DNA of 35,194 bases from Flavobacteriaceae bacterium. Its GTDB lineage: Bacteria > Bacteroidota > Bacteroidia > Flavobacteriales > Flavobacteriaceae. Under the pieces are notes generated by a model. The model ran no database searches. It saw only the letters and a list, made by a program, of their open reading frames with translations, and had not been told where the DNA came from. A program made the position numbers and the translations under genes. The stretch lies in the NCBI GenBank assembly GCA_028280265.1, contig JANQMD010000014.1, forward strand, positions 1 through 35,194, read 5' to 3'. Of the stretch, positions 32,638-35,194 are shown in pieces; the first letter of the stretch is position 1, and the number at the start of each line of letters is the position of its first letter.

Positions 32638-33135
32638 TTATTCTTTTTCTGGCATACTCTGCCAAATGATATTAAAGATTTTCCATTGATCGTTCACTTT
32701 GCCTAGATGAAAATAATCAATACCCCATTCTGCAGTTAACTTGGCAGATGCTGTTTTGGAATTCACATCATAAATTTCAATCTTTTTGGGTGAATTTTCT
32801 TTGACACTTTTACCGTCTTTGTTCCAACGTGCAGCCAAACGTACCAATCGATCATAGGACATCGGTAAGTTATCCATAAATTCTTTCTTTTTAGGATTGT
32901 ACCAATAGCCTAACTTTCTTAAAGTGGTGTCGACACTTTTTTCAATTCTGGTGGAGTCTACTTGATACAAACCCTCTACATAATCCTCAATAGCCGCTTT
33001 GACCCCATTGTAGTCAGATTGACTCCAAGAGGTTTTTACTTCCTGATTTGAGTTGTTGTTTTCAGTATTCTTCTCGCAAGATGTGTATAACATTCCTACA
33101 GTGACTAAAGTGGTAATAAATAAAAAATTTCTCAT
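32638..33135 (-). CDS. Lipoprotein with NTF2-like (lumazine-binding type) domain
   Basis: This 165-residue protein has a lipoprotein signal (FITTLVTVGMLYTSCEKN; lipidated Cys20), then a 15-residue polar linker. The domain from about residue 38 is of the 'putative lumazine-binding'/SnoaL-like NTF2 type: DYNGVKAAIEDYVEGLYQVD, the strand SKTASAKLTAEWGIDYFHLG, and the end VNDQWKIFNIIWQS, which is highly typical. Such domains form small pockets for ligands, and many exported copies in Bacteroidota have no known function. It comes 45 bp after the glycosyltransferase gene and is followed with two bases of spacing by the TfoX-like gene. Confidence 0.8.
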   Translation of the reverse strand: MRNFLFITTLVTVGMLYTSCEKNTENNNSNQEVKTSWSQSDYNGVKAAIEDYVEGLYQVDSTRIEKSVDTTLRKLGYWYNPKKKEFMDNLPMSYDRLVRLAARWNKDGKSVKENSPKKIEIYDVNSKTASAKLTAEWGIDYFHLGKVNDQWKIFNIIWQSMPEKE

Positions 33136-33180
33136 GATTAACTTTTAAGAATTCTAAAGTTAGTAATTATAATGAGAAAA

Positions 33181-34263
33181 CTAAGAAATTAGTGATTGGT
33201 AGAGTTGGTAGGTATCTTTTACAGTCTGTGAGATATGATAAACGGTATTGATACGCTCTTTTGCATTGTTGCCCATTGTTTCTCTAAGTTCATCATTATT
33301 AATCAATGAAGAGATTGCGGTGCCTATAGCTTTTGAATCTTTTTTTGGAACCACAATACCGGAGTTTTCGTCAATCAGTTCGGTGCAACCTCCAGCGTCT
33401 GTCATTACAATCGGTTTGCCAACGCACATCGCTTCACTAATAGCGCGTCCAAAACCTTCTTCTAAGGAAGTCTGTGCGTAGATATCGCTACTCTTTAAAA
33501 TTGAGATGACATCGTACCTTCTCTCTAAGAGATGAATGTTTTTACCAATCGGACTATTGGCTTTCAGTTTTTGAAAATCGGCATGATCAGTATTGTCACC
33601 AACAAGGACATAATGTACTTCTTTATCAGTTTTTAAATGATAAGAGGATTCTAAGAAATATTTAGTGCCCTTTACTTTTCGATGATTTCCTACAAGGGTA
33701 ACAACAAGCGCTTCCTTGGGAATTCCAAATTCTCCCATGTCTTTTTCTACTTCATGAGCAAACCAACGAGGATTGTATCCTTTGTATATTCTGGTGACCT
33801 TATTTTTTCTAGACCCAAAGAGTTGCTTTTTTACGTGCTCATATACATATTGACTGTTTGCTATAATAGCATCGACTCTAGAGTTCAGGTATGTCAAATA
33901 AGAACTGGGATCGTACCAGTGTAAACTGGTTGAACCAAAATAAGTGACGATCTTAATATTGGTTTTTTTTAGAGCTATTAAGGCGTTTCTTGTGGATTTC
34001 CCATCAATAGAATGAACCAAATCTATTTGATATTTGTCAACAAGTTCTTTTAAGTCATTGATAAAATCTTTATCGATGGATTTTTTAGGATATACTTTTT
34101 CGTAAGTAACTTTTTTGGCATTCAGGTTTTCTGCTACTTCATCAGAGAAATTTCCTATCAACAATGTGTTTACACCATATTCTTTCAACCCAATCATCAA
34201 TTCAATTTGAGCTTGTTGAGAAACAAAAGGTTCGTTTCCACGTATGGTGAATAAGACATTCAT
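33181..34263 (-). CDS. Glycosyltransferase family 4
   Basis: This 360-residue cytoplasmic GT-B enzyme shows the N-terminal acceptor half with NVLFTIRGNEPFVSQQAQIE and the typical DLVHSIDGKSTRNALIALKK segment. The donor half has VTLVGNHRKVKGTKYFLES and VLVGDN, then the E-x7-E motif of GT4 (EEGFGRAISEAMCVGKPIV) and TDAGGCTELIDENSGIVVP. It should transfer a sugar from a nucleotide donor to a glycan or lipid acceptor, probably for surface polysaccharide or a glycolipid; the sugar is unknown. It starts 3 bp after the mazG stop, so the two are in one operon. No other glycan genes are around. Confidence 0.92.
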   Translation of the reverse strand: MNVLFTIRGNEPFVSQQAQIELMIGLKEYGVNTLLIGNFSDEVAENLNAKKVTYEKVYPKKSIDKDFINDLKELVDKYQIDLVHSIDGKSTRNALIALKKTNIKIVTYFGSTSLHWYDPSSYLTYLNSRVDAIIANSQYVYEHVKKQLFGSRKNKVTRIYKGYNPRWFAHEVEKDMGEFGIPKEALVVTLVGNHRKVKGTKYFLESSYHLKTDKEVHYVLVGDNTDHADFQKLKANSPIGKNIHLLERRYDVISILKSSDIYAQTSLEEGFGRAISEAMCVGKPIVMTDAGGCTELIDENSGIVVPKKDSKAIGTAISSLINNDELRETMGNNAKERINTVYHISQTVKDTYQLYQSLIS

Positions 34264-34266
34264 AAT

Positions 34267-35046
34267 CTAGTGATGCATTTTCTTCGCTTTATTCCAAAAT
34301 ACATCCATCTCGGCAAGTGACATGTCCGTCAGTTTTTTACCGATTTTTTCAGCTGCTTTTTCTAAATACTGAAAACGCTCTATAAATTTTTGATTGGTTC
34401 TCTCGAGCGCATTTTCTGGATTTACGCCAATAAAGCGGGCATAATTGATCATGGAAAAAAGAACATCGCCAAATTCAGAAGCGATCTTATCTGAATTTCC
34501 ATTGTTAATTTCTGCATTTAACTCCGACAATTCTTCTTGAACTTTTTTCCAAACTTGATGTGGCTCTTCCCAGTCAAAACCAACTCCAGCTACTTTGTCT
34601 TGAATGCGATTGGCTTTCACCAGCGCAGGTAGGCTTTTAGGAACCCCTTCTAAAACCGATTTTTTCCCCTCTTTTAACTTGAGCTTTTCCCAGTTTTGTT
34701 TGACTTCCTCTTCATCCTTCACTTCAACATCTCCATAGATATGAGGATGGCGATCAATTAATTTTTCAGAAATAGAATTTGCAACATCTGCAATGTCAAA
34801 AGCCTGTTTTTCAGACCCTATTTTTGCGTAAAAAACAATATGGAGTAAGACATCACCCAATTCTTTTTTAATTTCCTCAAGGTCATTTTTTAGGATGGCA
34901 TCTCCTAACTCATAGGTCTCTTCTATGGTTAAGTGTCTGAGAGATTCTAGGGTTTGTTTTCGATCCCATGGGCATTTCTCTCGCAGATCATCCATGATGT
35001 CTAACAATCGATTGAAAGCTTGTAATTGTTGGGATCTAGAATTCAT
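34267..35046 (-). CDS. mazG: Nucleoside triphosphate pyrophosphohydrolase MazG
   Basis: This 259-residue cytoplasmic enzyme hydrolyses (d)NTPs to NMP and pyrophosphate, a house-cleaning role. Two MazG units are present. The first begins MDDLREKCPWDRKQTLESL, with the metal-binding motif EETYELGDAI and ELGDVLLHI. The second (QVWKKVQEELSELNAEIN, then KIASEFGDVLFSMINYARFI) carries the same E-x2-E and E-x2-D pair. RIQDKVAGVGFDW marks the full-length E. coli type. The ORF is complete, and the ATG at 35046 is the natural start. It lies 71 bp from a heptamer repeat array. It is the first gene of the - strand run mazG-GT4-lipoprotein-TfoX-mscS-pqiA. Confidence 0.95.
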   Translation of the reverse strand: MNSRSQQLQAFNRLLDIMDDLREKCPWDRKQTLESLRHLTIEETYELGDAILKNDLEEIKKELGDVLLHIVFYAKIGSEKQAFDIADVANSISEKLIDRHPHIYGDVEVKDEEEVKQNWEKLKLKEGKKSVLEGVPKSLPALVKANRIQDKVAGVGFDWEEPHQVWKKVQEELSELNAEINNGNSDKIASEFGDVLFSMINYARFIGVNPENALERTNQKFIERFQYLEKAAEKIGKKLTDMSLAEMDVFWNKAKKMHH

Positions 35047-35117
35047 TTTGTAGTTTATAAAGTTTAAAAGTTTTTTGTTAGAAAGTTTAGTTTGTATATA
35101 TTTTTACTACAATTTTA

Positions 35118-35194
35118 TTCTCAATTCTCAATTCTCAATTCTCAATTCTCAATTCTCAATTCTCAATTCTCAATTCTCAATTCTCAATTCTCAA
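35118..35194. repeat. Heptanucleotide tandem repeat, at least eleven perfect copies
   Basis: TTCTCAA is repeated eleven times without a mismatch from 35118 to the last base of the window, so the array continues beyond it. It lies 71 bp upstream of the mazG start. The unit is not a multiple of three and is unstable by nature, so copy number may vary. One unit also occurs at 12329-12335 beside the four-helix-bundle pseudogene. Confidence 0.97.

Noticed and set aside
32636..32665. Ten-residue N-terminal extension of the TfoX-like protein
   Set aside because: It overlaps the upstream lipoprotein gene, while an ATG two bases after that gene's stop is well placed.
35118..35194. CRISPR array
   Set aside because: The unit is seven bases with no spacers and no cas genes; it is a simple tandem repeat.
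1..35194. Prophage, insertion sequence, toxin-antitoxin or defence system
   Set aside because: No integrase, transposase, structural phage gene, toxin-antitoxin pair or nuclease-helicase cluster was found on either strand; the GIY-YIG fragment alone is not evidence.

Overview
The window comes from an AT-rich member of the Bacteroidota, most likely a marine-type Flavobacteriaceae. The evidence is: proteins ending in type IX secretion (T9SS) type A sorting domains, Bacteroidota-style promoters (TTG at -33, TAnnTTTG at -7), DUF5916, head-GIN and DUF4097 cell-surface proteins, lipoproteins of flavobacterial type, and flavobacterial intergenic repeats. I see no rRNA, CRISPR array, prophage or intact insertion sequence. 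The only RNA gene is one tRNA-Pro.

Left part (1-7700). A truncated GIY-YIG gene and tRNA-Pro(TGG) are followed on the + strand by a PQQ-type sugar dehydrogenase and a TPR-tailed serine hydrolase. Next comes an envelope-stress-like module: ECF sigma factor, HEAT-repeat membrane anti-sigma candidate, and two tandem DUF4097 proteins. A promoter motif TTGTAAC-N15-CTGT occurs before both the hydrolase and the sigma gene, which suggests an autoregulated ECF regulon. A decayed gene with three in-frame stops and an OB-fold lipoprotein follow.

Middle part (7700-23500). On the - strand lie a DUF5916 outer-membrane protein, a small CxxC membrane protein and a fatty-acid beta-oxidation operon, marR-fadN-fadA-fadE. 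That operon is interrupted between fadA and fadE by a frameshifted four-helix-bundle gene, and twin TATGCATGCATA palindromes lie before marR. On the + strand are a T9SS cargo protein followed by a 54-residue exported mini-protein, then an ankyrin protein with a DOMON/T9SS protein, then a GlmU-like protein. A hotdog acyl-CoA thioesterase lies between them on the - strand.

Right part (23500-35194). A second, convergent ECF sigma / anti-sigma / DUF4097 / head-GIN operon lies on the - strand with a different promoter-like motif. Then come a GNAT acetyltransferase, Lon protease (+), and a - strand run: PqiA-like, MscS channel, TfoX-like, NTF2-like lipoprotein, GT4 glycosyltransferase and MazG. The window ends inside a perfect heptanucleotide tandem repeat, (TTCTCAA) x11, upstream of mazG.

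The most notable points are the paired sigma/anti-sigma/adhesin-like modules with a visible promoter motif, the mini-protein that rides with a T9SS cargo gene, a 37-nt element shared by two 3' untranslated regions, and the link between the heptamer repeat and the four-helix-bundle gene.
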